DNA of 64,000 nucleotides from positions 62,001 to 126,000 of the forward strand of contig CAAFUN010000006.1 in NCBI GenBank assembly GCA_900766195.1. The letters are read 5' to 3'. The translations under genes and the position numbers were made by a program. Shown here piece after piece: positions 55,418-64,000 of the stretch (the first letter of the stretch is position 1; the number at the start of each line of letters is the position of its first letter). The DNA is from an uncultured Bacteroides sp. (lineage in GTDB: Bacteria > Bacteroidota > Bacteroidia > Bacteroidales > Bacteroidaceae). Under the pieces are notes generated by a model. It had not been told where the DNA came from, did no database searches, and was given only the letters and a program-made list of their open reading frames with translations.

Positions 55418-55511
55418 CTTCAGGTAAAAAGAAATAGCTAAGCGCTTAGAATCAGTTTTCAGTAGGTATTAGGTTTTTATTGTTTTTAGGTATAACAAAA
55501 AAGTAGGTATT

Positions 55512-55865
55512 ATGAAACGTTTAGGATTAACACTAGTGGCAGCAGTCTGCCTGACTGCTACAGCATTTGCAGCAGGGAATCAACCTACAAATGCAAAATG
55601 GGATGGAAACATCAATGTTGGTAAATTAAGTCAGTATTTAAAGTTATCTTCAGATCAACACGAAGAAGTTGCCAATATCTGTGAGTTCTTCAGTGATCAG
55701 ATGGAACGGGTTTCATCATCAAAGAAAAATCAAGATGAATTGTTACATAATGCAGTTTATGGAAACTTGAAGTTGATGAAAAAGACATTATCAGACAAAC
55801 AGTATTCCGATTACGCTAAAGTGTTGAATGTAACTTTAAGAAACAAAGGTATTGAAGTGAAATAA
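55512..55865 (+). CDS. Small secreted helical protein (copy 1)
   Basis: This 117-residue protein has a signal peptide cut after about residue 20 (TATAFAA) and a mature part of roughly 96 residues predicted to be mostly helical. It contains LSSDQHEEVANICEFF and a Lys-rich KKNQDELLHNAVYGNLKLMKKTLSDKQYSDYAKVLN. The shape recalls Spy/LTXXQ-type periplasmic stress proteins, but I cannot assign it. It differs from the copy at 60738-61091 at 14 positions by my count. The long shared leader and strong promoter suggest high expression, possibly redox-controlled. Confidence 0.75.
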   Translation: MKRLGLTLVAAVCLTATAFAAGNQPTNAKWDGNINVGKLSQYLKLSSDQHEEVANICEFFSDQMERVSSSKKNQDELLHNAVYGNLKLMKKTLSDKQYSDYAKVLNVTLRNKGIEVK

Positions 55866-55936
55866 ATCAACTTCAATAATTTAAGCAAAATCATTCTTTA
55901 ATTGGATAAAAGGAACTATTTAAGAGTTCCAAACAG

Positions 55937-55975
55937 AATAAAGCCCTCGTCACAAATTGTGACGAGGGCTTTATT
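55937..55975. terminator. Bidirectional terminator between small gene 1 and GH97
   Basis: AATAAAGCCCTCGTCAC pairs perfectly with GTGACGAGGGCTTTATT around a 5-base loop. It serves both converging genes. Confidence 0.93.
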
Positions 55976-55985
55976 CTATCATCTT

Positions 55986-58091
55986 TTATTTTATACTTAT
56001 TGCTACTCCACCACCAGGAGCTAGCTTTTGTTTCAATTTCGTTTGTGAGCTAACTTTTACTTGCTTTATGGTGTAACTTTGCGGATGTGTATTCCAACCG
56101 GCATCGGCTCCATCTGCATAAATAGTTGCTGTATATTTTTTACCTTTAGGTAAGAAACTCAAATCAATAACTGCTATACGGGAATTCTCATCTGTAATAC
56201 CGCCAATATACCACTCCGCCTTATCTTTAGCCTTACGGGCTATAGTGATATAATCTCCCGGTTCGGCTTCAAGTATGTAAGTATCATCCCAATCAACCGC
56301 TACATCTTTTATAAATTGAAATGCGTCAGCAAACTTTTTATAGTTTTCAGGCAGATCAGCTGCCATTTGTAAAGGAGAATACATTGTCACATACAATGCC
56401 AGTTGCTTAACCAAGGTTGTGCTTAGCTTCGCTTTATTATGGCCATAAACAGATAAATCTCCTTGGAAAATGCCGGGAGTATAGTCCATAGGACCACCCA
56501 TTAAACGGGTAAAAGGTAAGATAGTAGTATGATCGGGAGAATTTCCATTAAAGGATTCAAACTCCGTTCCACGAGCAGACTCTTGAGCAAGCCAATTAGG
56601 ATATGTCCGGCAAAGCCCTGTAGGACGTACAGCCTCATGTGAATCAACCATGATTTTGTATTTAGCAGCAGTTTGAGCCACATAATTATAATGATTCACC
56701 ATCCATTGTCCGTCATGATACTCACTACGGGGTATGATAGGACCTACGTATCCTGTTTTCACTGCATTATACCCATTTTCCACCATAAACAAGAAAGCAT
56801 CATTCAGCTGCCGTTCATAGTCTACTACAGAAGATGTAGTTTCATGATGCATAATTATCTTTACTCCTTTAGCCTCAGCATAGCGATGCAACTCCTTCAC
56901 ATCAAAATCAGGATAGGCTTTCGTAAAGCTATAAATATGATCTTTAACATATGCTGAGTTATCTTCCCAGCCTTCATTCCATCCTTCCACCAAAACGGCA
57001 TCAAAACCATTTTCCGCAGCAAAATCAATATATTCTTTAACGTGTGCAGAATTTGCCCCATGATGACCATTAGGTTTTAATTTTGAATAGTCCGTCTTTC
57101 CAATAACCACATCTTGATAGTCAGAATAAGCCCAAGTAGAACCACCACCAATAAAATACTCCCACCATACACCTATGTATTTTGTAGGTTTTATCCACGA
57201 AGTATCTTCTATTACGCAAGGCTCATTCAAGTTGAGAATAAGATTTGAAGCTAAGATATTCCGAGCATCGTCACTTACCACTATTGTTCTCCAAGGAGAC
57301 ACCGACCCGGTCTGTATATACCCTTTATTCCCATTTTTATCAGGAGTAAGATGAGCACTCAAACAAAAAGAACGATCATCTAAATTCAGTGCCATAGCTG
57401 GAAAGTTGACCAGAGCAGCCTCATGTATATTAATATAAAGTCCTTCAACCGTCTTTAACATCAAAGGAATTTGCACTGCCAGATTTGTGGTTGGCGCTTT
57501 AGCAGCAAGAGGCTCTTGACGAACACGATCTATTAATCCTGATATTTCCGATAAACGGGAAGTAGTGATCGAAAACTCATTGGTATCATAATCAGCAGGA
57601 ATCCAAAAGGCTTTATCATCACCAGTCAAACAAAACTGGGTTAATTCTTCTTTAATAATAAAATGACGAAGATTATCTTGAACAGGAAATTCATATCTAA
57701 AACCCAAACCGTCATTAAACAAGCGAAAGCGAATATTGAGCAATCGCCCTGTGGAATGTTGTTTCAAGCTAATCAACATCTCGTTATGATGATCATATAT
57801 CTTCTTATATTGTCCCCACACCGGAGTCCAGCTTTCGTTATAGCTAGTAGATGACACATTGGCTACCTCAAAATCATCAGATAGCGAAATGTTGGAGCTA
57901 AGTCTGAATCCCATTTTACTACTAGCAATAACAGCCTTTCCTTTATAATCAAGATTATAGACCGGAGTGCCATTCTCATCCAGCTTAAATTTGAGAAGCA
58001 TATTATTGTCCGGGGACATTAGACTACTCTGTGCCATCAGCACTGTTACACTCATAAAGAAGAGAAATAAAGATATTAGCTTTTTCACCAT
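55986..58091 (-). CDS. GH97 family alpha-glucosidase-like enzyme (inverting type)
   Basis: The start at 58091 gives 701 residues with a signal peptide (SVTVLMAQ). An N-terminal beta-sandwich precedes the TIM barrel. Glu417 (MHHET), Glu486 (SHEAVRPTG) and Glu510 (RGTEFES) match SusB Glu439, Glu508 and Glu532 with identical spacing. That puts it in the inverting, calcium-dependent alpha-glucosidase branch rather than the retaining alpha-galactosidase branch. It is likely periplasmic. It does not lie in a Sus-type cluster here, so the natural alpha-glucoside is not evident. Confidence 0.9.
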   Translation of the reverse strand: MVKKLISLFLFFMSVTVLMAQSSLMSPDNNMLLKFKLDENGTPVYNLDYKGKAVIASSKMGFRLSSNISLSDDFEVANVSSTSYNESWTPVWGQYKKIYDHHNEMLISLKQHSTGRLLNIRFRLFNDGLGFRYEFPVQDNLRHFIIKEELTQFCLTGDDKAFWIPADYDTNEFSITTSRLSEISGLIDRVRQEPLAAKAPTTNLAVQIPLMLKTVEGLYINIHEAALVNFPAMALNLDDRSFCLSAHLTPDKNGNKGYIQTGSVSPWRTIVVSDDARNILASNLILNLNEPCVIEDTSWIKPTKYIGVWWEYFIGGGSTWAYSDYQDVVIGKTDYSKLKPNGHHGANSAHVKEYIDFAAENGFDAVLVEGWNEGWEDNSAYVKDHIYSFTKAYPDFDVKELHRYAEAKGVKIIMHHETTSSVVDYERQLNDAFLFMVENGYNAVKTGYVGPIIPRSEYHDGQWMVNHYNYVAQTAAKYKIMVDSHEAVRPTGLCRTYPNWLAQESARGTEFESFNGNSPDHTTILPFTRLMGGPMDYTPGIFQGDLSVYGHNKAKLSTTLVKQLALYVTMYSPLQMAADLPENYKKFADAFQFIKDVAVDWDDTYILEAEPGDYITIARKAKDKAEWYIGGITDENSRIAVIDLSFLPKGKKYTATIYADGADAGWNTHPQSYTIKQVKVSSQTKLKQKLAPGGGVAISIK

Positions 58092-58209
58092 ATTTTGATA
58101 GTTTACATCAATTAAAAGCCCACTCATAAACTTACGAGCTCATCAGGCTTCATTCAATCAGATATATTTATAAGAAGCTTTTGGTATAAATTCAAATAGT
58201 AGAAAGTAA

Positions 58210-60255
58210 TTACCAGATGCGCACAATCTCTTTATCCGAGCGCCACATTTTATCACCCTGTTTGATATCAAAAGTAGAGAAAAACTCAGGCATATTAGAA
58301 AGAGCTCCATTCACCCTCCATTTAGCAGGAGCATGTTCGTTGCTTTTCACCTGATTTGCTATCGCTTCAGGCCTCATATTCTGCATCCACTCCAAAGCAT
58401 ACCCCAAAAAGAAGCGCTTACTAGGATTTAAGCCAGCGATAATTTGATTTTCTTTATATTGATTTGTCCTTTTGAAAGCCTCGTATGCCATAATAATACC
58501 CCCCAAATCAGCAATATTCTCTCCTTGAGTAAGCTCACCGTTAATATGCAAACTATCTACTGCTATATAATTATTGAATTGGTTGACAATCATTTTAGTT
58601 TTCGAGTCAAACTTAGCTTTGTCTTCTTTTGTCCACCAGTCACTCAAATTTCCTTGTTCATTGTACTTACATCCCTGATCATCAAAACCGTGAGTTATCT
58701 CATGTCCAAAAGTACCACCTATAATAGCATATAAAATTGCATCATCCGCCATCTTGCTCTCATATCCTGGAACAAGAATATTACATCCCGGAATAACTAT
58801 TTCATTATTAGACGGATTATAGTAAGCATTGTAAGTTTGTGGCTGCATAGCCCACTCTGTGCGATCTACAGGTTTTCCATACTTATCAATCATATACTTA
58901 AGTTCCCACTTGTTGGCATTCATGATATTCTTCACATACGATGTACGGTCAATCTCCATGCTACTGAGATCTTTCCACTTATCAGGATACCCAACTTTCA
59001 TAATTACCGCATCAAGCTTTTTCAAAGCTTTCACTTTAGTTGGTTCACTCATCCAATCAAGTGATTTTATGCGTTGCGCAAATTCTGATTTAATAGCATT
59101 ACCAATTTCTAACAACTTTTCCTTAGTACCCTTGGGCAAGTACTCTTCTACATACACCTGACCAATCAGTTCTCCTAAGTATCGGTCTGTATTTGATACC
59201 ACCCTCTGCCATCTCGGTTTAGGTTCTTTCATTCCATGTAACGCTGTTGAATAGAAATCAAACTGATCTTTATAAACTCCATCATCAAAATAAGGACTTA
59301 ATCCGTCCAACAGATGAAATTTAAGATAATCTTTCCAATCATTCAAAGTAAACTTTTTCAGAGAACTATTTAAGGCTACAAGAAATTCTGGTTGACCAAC
59401 CACAACACTATCCACCTTAGATAACCCCACACCTTTCATGAAAATAGACCAATCCAGATTTGGAGTTAGCGATATCAATTTATTAAAAGGCATCTTATGA
59501 TAATTCTTCAACGGATCACGAGTATCTTCACGTTTTCTTGAAGATTTAGCCAGAGCGGTTTCCATTTCCAAAATTTTAGCAGCTGCACGACCAGCATCAG
59601 CTTTGTTATATCCCATTGTAGAAAACATCTTTCCTGTATAAACAGAGAATTTATCCCGAATATCTTTAGTGCCCTTGTCCATATCAACATAATAATTGCG
59701 ATCGGGCATTGTTAGTCCACCTTGAGCAATATAAATCTGATATTTTGCACTATTCTCATCATCCTGCGTTATATAAAAGTTGAAGAGCGGAGCTGAAGAT
59801 ACACTATGAATATATGATGCCTGGGCAATAACTCCATTCAAATCCTTTATTTCATCTATTCTAGCCAAATCTTCTTTTAAATCGGATATTCCTTTTTTAT
59901 TAAGTGATACACTATCCATACCGGCGTAATAGAAATCACCGATCTTTTGCTTATTGCTACCCTTCTTCTCTACATGAGCAGCAGCAGACACGCAAATATT
60001 ATGCACTTGAGCATTTATAGTATCTTGTATCAATTGAAATATGCCGTTACTTTGTTCTGTAGCTGGTATCGGATTCTCTTTAAACCATTTACCATTGGCA
60101 AACTGAAAAAAATCATCTCCGGGTTTCACCGTTGAATCAATATGTGCAACAAGAGCATCTTGTTCAATTGGACGTTGTGCCGGTTTACATGCAGAAAGTC
60201 CCATAACCATTAAAATGAATCCTATAATAAATGGTGTTGTTAATCTATTCTTCAT
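58210..60255 (-). CDS. M13 family zinc metallopeptidase lipoprotein (PepO/neprilysin-like)
   Basis: This 681-residue protein has a lipoprotein signal (MGLSAC). The zinc site HEITHGFDD lies near residue 517, with the third ligand Glu in GENIADLGG near residue 575. NAYYNPSNNEIVIPG upstream and the C-terminal KWRVNGALSNMPEF and DKMWR are typical of M13 enzymes, which bind peptide substrates in a closed chamber. It is probably in the periplasm or on the surface and cuts oligopeptides. The length matches the family. Confidence 0.93.
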   Translation of the reverse strand: MKNRLTTPFIIGFILMVMGLSACKPAQRPIEQDALVAHIDSTVKPGDDFFQFANGKWFKENPIPATEQSNGIFQLIQDTINAQVHNICVSAAAHVEKKGSNKQKIGDFYYAGMDSVSLNKKGISDLKEDLARIDEIKDLNGVIAQASYIHSVSSAPLFNFYITQDDENSAKYQIYIAQGGLTMPDRNYYVDMDKGTKDIRDKFSVYTGKMFSTMGYNKADAGRAAAKILEMETALAKSSRKREDTRDPLKNYHKMPFNKLISLTPNLDWSIFMKGVGLSKVDSVVVGQPEFLVALNSSLKKFTLNDWKDYLKFHLLDGLSPYFDDGVYKDQFDFYSTALHGMKEPKPRWQRVVSNTDRYLGELIGQVYVEEYLPKGTKEKLLEIGNAIKSEFAQRIKSLDWMSEPTKVKALKKLDAVIMKVGYPDKWKDLSSMEIDRTSYVKNIMNANKWELKYMIDKYGKPVDRTEWAMQPQTYNAYYNPSNNEIVIPGCNILVPGYESKMADDAILYAIIGGTFGHEITHGFDDQGCKYNEQGNLSDWWTKEDKAKFDSKTKMIVNQFNNYIAVDSLHINGELTQGENIADLGGIIMAYEAFKRTNQYKENQIIAGLNPSKRFFLGYALEWMQNMRPEAIANQVKSNEHAPAKWRVNGALSNMPEFFSTFDIKQGDKMWRSDKEIVRIW

Positions 60256-60317
60256 TATTTTGTATGTTAATGAATAATCATAAGAATCGCTTTCTTTAAC
60301 TAAAGTGTATTTATATC

Positions 60318-60347
60318 CAAAAGTACAACAATAAAATGTAAGAGCAA
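60318..60347 (-). promoter_or_regulatory. Putative promoter of the M13 peptidase gene
   Basis: On the minus strand TACTTTTG (60318-60325) fits the -7 consensus. TTG at 60345-60347 is exactly 19 bp upstream. Confidence 0.5.
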
Positions 60348-60553
60348 TAATTTAAAATCAAAATTCACACATACAACCAGCATTTTCCCCTTTTCTACCT
60401 TATATGCATCCCCATACATCTCATCACGTCTTCTCCTTTAATCATTTTGCTATACAAATAACTCGTTTTATAGCTTAAAGCCAACATTAAGAGTTATGAT
60501 ATTACATTTGCGTTACAAATATTTCAATATTTGATCAAAATAAGAGGTTGGAA

Positions 60554-60567
60554 TTGATATAGGTCAA
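60554..60567 (+). promoter_or_regulatory. FNR/CRP-like operator upstream of small secreted protein gene 2
   Basis: TTGATATAGGTCAA matches TTGATnnnnATCAA with one mismatch. It starts 75 bp before the -7 box, against 74 bp at copy 1. Confidence 0.55.
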
Positions 60568-60628
60568 GAAATGATTGTTTACCACACACTTTTGCACACA
60601 TCTCCTTTTATGTTATAAAACATATTCT

Positions 60629-60636
60629 TACCTTTG
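60629..60636 (+). promoter_or_regulatory. -7 promoter box of small secreted protein gene 2
   Basis: TACCTTTG fits TAnnTTTG and aligns with TATCTTTG at 55410-55417. Confidence 0.6.
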
Positions 60637-60737
60637 TATAGGTAAAAAGAAAAGCTTTCGATTAAAGCTGTTTTCAATAGGTATTAGATTTTTAGTTTTT
60701 AGAATTGTTTTTTAGGTATAACAAAAAAGTAGGTATT

Positions 60738-61091
60738 ATGAAACGTTTAGGATTAACATTAGTGGCAGCTGTCTGCCTGACTGCTACGACTTTTGCAGCA
60801 GGAAATCAACCTACAACTGCAAAATGGGATGGGAACATCAATGTCAGCAAATTAAGCAAATATTTAAATTTGTCTGCTGATCAAAATGAAGAAGTAGCTA
60901 ACATTTGCGAGTATTTTGGTACTCAAATGGAACGTGTATCTTCTTCAAAAAAGAACCAAGATGAACTGCTTCACAATGCAGTTTATGGAAACTTAAAGTT
61001 GATGAAAAAGACATTGAGTGACAAGCAATATGCTGATTACACAAAGGTGTTGAATCTCACTTTAAAGAACAAAGGTATCGAAGTGAAGTAA
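60738..61091 (+). CDS. Small secreted helical protein (copy 2)
   Basis: This is a 117-residue paralogue of the protein at 55512-55865, with about 88 percent identity by my count. The start at 60738 matches copy 1 exactly (MKRLGLTLVAAVCL). The in-frame ATG at 60705 lies in the leader and is not conserved. Substitutions cluster in residues 37-62, while the stretch from MERVSSSKKNQ to LSDKQY is identical. Two GH/peptidase genes separate the copies, so the duplication was dispersed or later interrupted. The role is unknown. Confidence 0.75.
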   Translation: MKRLGLTLVAAVCLTATTFAAGNQPTTAKWDGNINVSKLSKYLNLSADQNEEVANICEYFGTQMERVSSSKKNQDELLHNAVYGNLKLMKKTLSDKQYADYTKVLNLTLKNKGIEVK

Positions 61092-61132
61092 TTCACTCCG
61101 ATAATTACGACACAAATTAATATCCTTATATT

Positions 61133-61167
61133 AAAAAGACATTGAATATGGTTCAATGTCTTTTTTT
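61133..61167 (+). terminator. Terminator after small gene 2
   Basis: AAAGACATTGAA and TTCAATGTCTTT form a perfect 12-bp stem around a 5-base loop, followed by a T run. Confidence 0.88.
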
Positions 61168-61201
61168 GTGCTATGTCCTCACTCTAAGAGAAAGATCAAG
61201 G

Positions 61202-61963
61202 CTATAGACAAAAACGATCAGCCAAAACTTTTTTGTATTTTCTAGAAACAACTAATTCAACTGCTCCATCAAAGGGTGGGTAAAGTATACATCTCCCATC
61301 TTTTATCATCATTAAATAGTTTATGTTAATAATGAAAGCTTGATGGACCTGTATAAAACAAGAAGAATAATTTATAATCTGCTCTGCTATTGTACTCTTT
61401 TTCAAGGCTAGGAGTGAATTATCTGCTAAAACTGCTTCCCATTGCTTATACTCTGAACGATAACAAAAATATCCAATCTCCATTGGTCGCAGTACCCGCA
61501 TGTCATTTGTTGGTGTAATAATAATAAATGTCTGATCGGCATGTGTAGCAGACAAGGCAATAGGAGGAATAGTAACACAATTATTGTCATGACTTGCTAT
61601 TTTGATAAATCGAGAAATAACAACATCCAGTTCATCTTCTGAAAAAGGCTTCAAGAGATAATCAAACGCCGAACGACGGATAGCGGGCAACATATACTTA
61701 TCATAAGCAGTATAAAAAACAACACGCATATTCCAATCTATATTATCTTGTATCTGCTCCAACAAATCCATTCCTTTCATATCAGGCAACTCTACATCAA
61801 GAAACAGCAAGTCAGGACGGACTTTGTTTACTAGCTTCTTTCCAGCTACACCATTTCGCGCAGTTCCAATCAGCTCAAGTGCATTATATTTCTGCAATTT
61901 GAAACATAATGCATCTAAAGAAATTTCATCATCATCTATTATTGCAACTTTATACTGATCCAT
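61202..61963 (-). CDS. LytTR-family response regulator
   Basis: This 253-residue cytoplasmic regulator has a receiver domain (1-120) with acidic pocket DDDE near residue 10, phospho-acceptor Asp56 in LFLDVELP, and the conserved Lys in FDYLLKPFSEDEL. A C-terminal LytTR DNA-binding domain (about 150-253) contains IQVHQAFIININYLMMI. It is encoded about 100 bp after a LytS-type histidine kinase on the same strand, so the two form a two-component system. Targets are not evident. Confidence 0.92.
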   Translation of the reverse strand: MDQYKVAIIDDDEISLDALCFKLQKYNALELIGTARNGVAGKKLVNKVRPDLLFLDVELPDMKGMDLLEQIQDNIDWNMRVVFYTAYDKYMLPAIRRSAFDYLLKPFSEDELDVVISRFIKIASHDNNCVTIPPIALSATHADQTFIIITPTNDMRVLRPMEIGYFCYRSEYKQWEAVLADNSLLALKKSTIAEQIINYSSCFIQVHQAFIININYLMMIKDGRCILYPPFDGAVELVVSRKYKKVLADRFCL

Positions 61964-61982
61964 TTTTTATTTGTTAGTACAA

Positions 61983-61990
61983 CAAAAATA
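61983..61990 (-). promoter_or_regulatory. Possible -7 box of the response regulator gene
   Basis: It reads TATTTTTG on the minus strand, 20 bp before the start. The region is A/T-rich, so a chance match is likely enough. Confidence 0.3.
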
Positions 61991-62066
61991 GATTTTTCAT
62001 TATAAAGAAAAAAATACAAGACAAACAACAACAGGATAGACGGTAAAAAACACGGATAACCCGTCA

Positions 62067-64000
62067 TTATTTCCGTATATATGGATTATAAATTTGATAA
62101 TTATATTTATACGGTAATTCAAAACTGACCTCACAACCTGTCCCATTATCTGTCAACTGAACATTACGCACTGCAGTCCGGATTTTATTCTCATTCTTTG
62201 CATTAAGAATCTGAATGGTTTGCAAGATAACTTTCATTCCGGTACCCGTACCCTTATTATCACTTTGCAATTTAAAGCCTCCTCCATTATCTCTTATCTT
62301 AATGCAATATCCGTTATCTGTCGAATAAACATCAATCCACAGCCGTTTATCACCATCCTTCCCCCTTAATGCATGTTTCAGAGCATTTTCAACAGGTATT
62401 TGAATAAGCATGGATGGAAGTGATATCTCACTGGGATCTAATTCTTTATCCACGGACAAATTCCAAAGGAAATCCTCGCCTAAAGAAGATGCTTCCAAGC
62501 TTATATACAACCTGACAAACTCAAGTTCCTGAGCTAACGTTACACACATATTATCCACCAATTCTAAATTCTGTCGCATCAATTTTATCAAAGAATATAA
62601 ATTCTCATCCTGCCCACCATTACGCCCACTTAATTCTTTGTTTAAGACATTAAAAATAAAATGCGGAGATAACCGATTACGTACATTTTCCAAGCGTAAT
62701 GAAGATATTGCTTGCTGACTTCGGGCTAATAAAAGAGCACGCCTCTTTTTGCCATAGAAGAAAATAAAACCGGTCAACGAAACACCAAACACACTCAAAA
62801 TAAGCCATGCAATACGTGCTTGATGCAACTCCAACACTTCATTCTTTTGGTGTTCTATCAGTACATTTTTCGACAACAATGTAGAATCACGCTGATATCT
62901 TAATGCCATATCCGCAGCACGCATTCTCACTTGCGCATTACGAATAGAATCACTCAAATGAATATTTTCCTTTTGATAAAGAAAAGCATCTTTATAATTT
63001 GAAGTCATTTCATAATATTCCTGCAAATATCGATTGCGAATAAACAGCATCTCAGGTTCAGCTTTTCTGTTCTCTTTCATGTCACTCACAAGCTTTCGTG
63101 CTGTTCTTAAGTCATTATTTTTCAAGGCCAGAGCTAATTTCTGTGTATCAATATAGTAAAGAGCATTATATGCTTTTATCTTTTCAAAAAACGGCAGGCA
63201 ACTCTTTATATATATTGATGCAGAATCCGGTTTATTCAACTGTAGAAAAACGTCTCCCATATTCAGCATACTAAGATTTTTTTCAAAAATCATATCTGAA
63301 TGAGAAGAAGCCAACTTCAATATTTTATTAAAATAGGATAAAGCAACAGCATAATCCCCTCTATAATAGTATGAACTTCCTCTATTATTCAAATATACAG
63401 CTCGTTCATAAGGCAGCATCCGATCATAATATGCAGCAGACAGATTATAATAATAATCACACTGTCGAAAATCGCGCAAGGACGTATATACTTGAGCTAA
63501 TCCATAATAGATTGGAGGACGCTTTGACGCAGTCAATTCTAAAGAATCAGAAACTTCCAATGCCCTTCTATACCAGTAGGCACTGACATCATATTTTCCT
63601 TGTCTGCTGAAAGCATCAGCCAAATTAATAATAATGTCAGGAATGATATCTTTATTAATCCCATGCATACGCTCCTTGTATGACTGCTCAAAGTAATACG
63701 CAGCAGAATCCATCTCACCCATTCTGCCGTAAACATTACCTTGCAAGTTCATATATTCAGATTTTAAATCTGCAATTAGCGGTGAAGGCATCTGACGAGC
63801 ACAAAAAGACTTCACTCTCGGTATAAAATGGAATATTGAGTCAGTCTGGGAAGAGTACAAGAATGTTTTCAGTGTTATTGAATGATAAAAATACCATTCC
63901 AGGCTATCAGTAACGCCACCCATTTTTTGATTAACCAGTCTGCGTACATTCAGAGGGTATGATGCGATGGAATCACTTATGGATCTGTAAAAATGAACAT
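62067..64000 (-). CDS. LytS-type sensor histidine kinase with TPR repeats (5' end outside window)
   Basis: The reading frame is open to the window edge. An ATG at 63923 exists, but 25 protein-like codons precede it without a stop, so the true start is beyond 64000 and at least 643 residues are encoded. TPR repeats fill the N-terminal half (GRMGEMDSAAYYFEQSY, RGDYAVALSYFNKIL). One transmembrane helix (IAWLILSVFGVSLTGFIFFYG) follows. The His_kinase domain has the phospho-His in RLSPHFIFNVLN and an HATPase with IRDNGGGF. It should phosphorylate the LytTR regulator encoded next. No periplasmic sensing domain other than the TPRs is visible. Confidence 0.9.
   Translation of the reverse strand, partial: VHFYRSISDSIASYPLNVRRLVNQKMGGVTDSLEWYFYHSITLKTFLYSSQTDSIFHFIPRVKSFCARQMPSPLIADLKSEYMNLQGNVYGRMGEMDSAAYYFEQSYKERMHGINKDIIPDIIINLADAFSRQGKYDVSAYWYRRALEVSDSLELTASKRPPIYYGLAQVYTSLRDFRQCDYYYNLSAAYYDRMLPYERAVYLNNRGSSYYYRGDYAVALSYFNKILKLASSHSDMIFEKNLSMLNMGDVFLQLNKPDSASIYIKSCLPFFEKIKAYNALYYIDTQKLALALKNNDLRTARKLVSDMKENRKAEPEMLFIRNRYLQEYYEMTSNYKDAFLYQKENIHLSDSIRNAQVRMRAADMALRYQRDSTLLSKNVLIEHQKNEVLELHQARIAWLILSVFGVSLTGFIFFYGKKRRALLLARSQQAISSLRLENVRNRLSPHFIFNVLNKELSGRNGGQDENLYSLIKLMRQNLELVDNMCVTLAQELEFVRLYISLEASSLGEDFLWNLSVDKELDPSEISLPSMLIQIPVENALKHALRGKDGDKRLWIDVYSTDNGYCIKIRDNGGGFKLQSDNKGTGTGMKVILQTIQILNAKNENKIRTAVRNVQLTDNGTGCEVSFELPYKYNYQIYNPYIRK

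Larger units (their letters stand above)
55023..55511. other. Intergenic region upstream of small secreted protein gene 1
   Basis: The left 300 bp are AT-rich and featureless. The right part holds an FNR/CRP-like box, a -7 box and a repeat-rich 5' leader described separately. Confidence 0.55.
60256..60737. other. Intergenic region M13 peptidase-small gene 2
   Basis: This divergent 482-bp region holds the peptidase promoter on the left and the FNR-like box, -7 box and leader of small gene 2 on the right. I see nothing else. Confidence 0.55.

Noticed and set aside
63921..63923. ATG as the start of the histidine kinase
   Set aside because: The frame continues upstream with protein-like sequence to the window edge, and no signal peptide follows this ATG.
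1..64000. tRNA, rRNA, integrase, transposase or IS element
   Set aside because: I saw no cloverleaf-like sequence, rRNA segment or mobile-element enzyme. Transfer is suggested only indirectly by codon use and repeats.

Overview
The window looks like chromosome of a Bacteroides-type gut bacterium (Bacteroidota). The evidence is paired SusC/SusD outer-membrane genes, a one-protein hybrid two-component sensor, many signal peptides and lipoprotein boxes, Bacteroidota-type -7 promoter boxes (TAnnTTTG) and AT-rich intergenic DNA. I cannot fix the species from sequence alone.

Layout. 1-4.7 kb: a GNAT acetyltransferase, a malic enzyme/phosphotransacetylase-like fusion and a glutamate dehydrogenase. 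4.8-12.6 kb: uvrA flanked by two paralogous GHL10-family glycosidases, a small barrel protein and a YhcH-family protein. 12.8-16.1 kb: a secreted two-enzyme fusion (GH43_24-like exo-galactanase plus GH35 beta-galactosidase), then 1.5 kb of AT-rich non-coding DNA with repeats. 17.6-31.3 kb: a plus-strand locus coding for ribokinase, a DMT-type permease, a nucleoside hydrolase, a NUC1 nuclease lipoprotein, a fimbrillin-like lipoprotein, a TonB-dependent receptor without SusD, a DUF5689 lipoprotein, a secreted EEP nuclease/phosphatase and an unknown helical protein. Read together this is a system for breaking down extracellular nucleic acid and salvaging ribose. 31.4-53.4 kb: a large minus-strand polysaccharide utilisation locus with DUF2264 protein, BNR_4 propeller, GH105, hybrid sensor, two SusC/SusD pairs, an F5/8C binding lipoprotein, GH16 and GH43_24. 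The enzyme set fits type II arabinogalactan. 53.9-64 kb: HemW, two near-identical small secreted proteins flanking GH97 and an M13 peptidase, and a LytTR regulator with its histidine kinase (cut by the window end).

The most unusual signal is non-coding. Three intergenic arrays (4796-4883, 16709-16796, 45201-45288) each hold four tandem units in an exact 22-bp register. Each unit is a short imperfect palindrome with a variable centre, but the three arrays have unrelated sequences. I do not recognise this architecture. A second regulatory signal is a pair of FNR/CRP-like boxes placed at the same distance upstream of the two paralogous small secreted protein genes.
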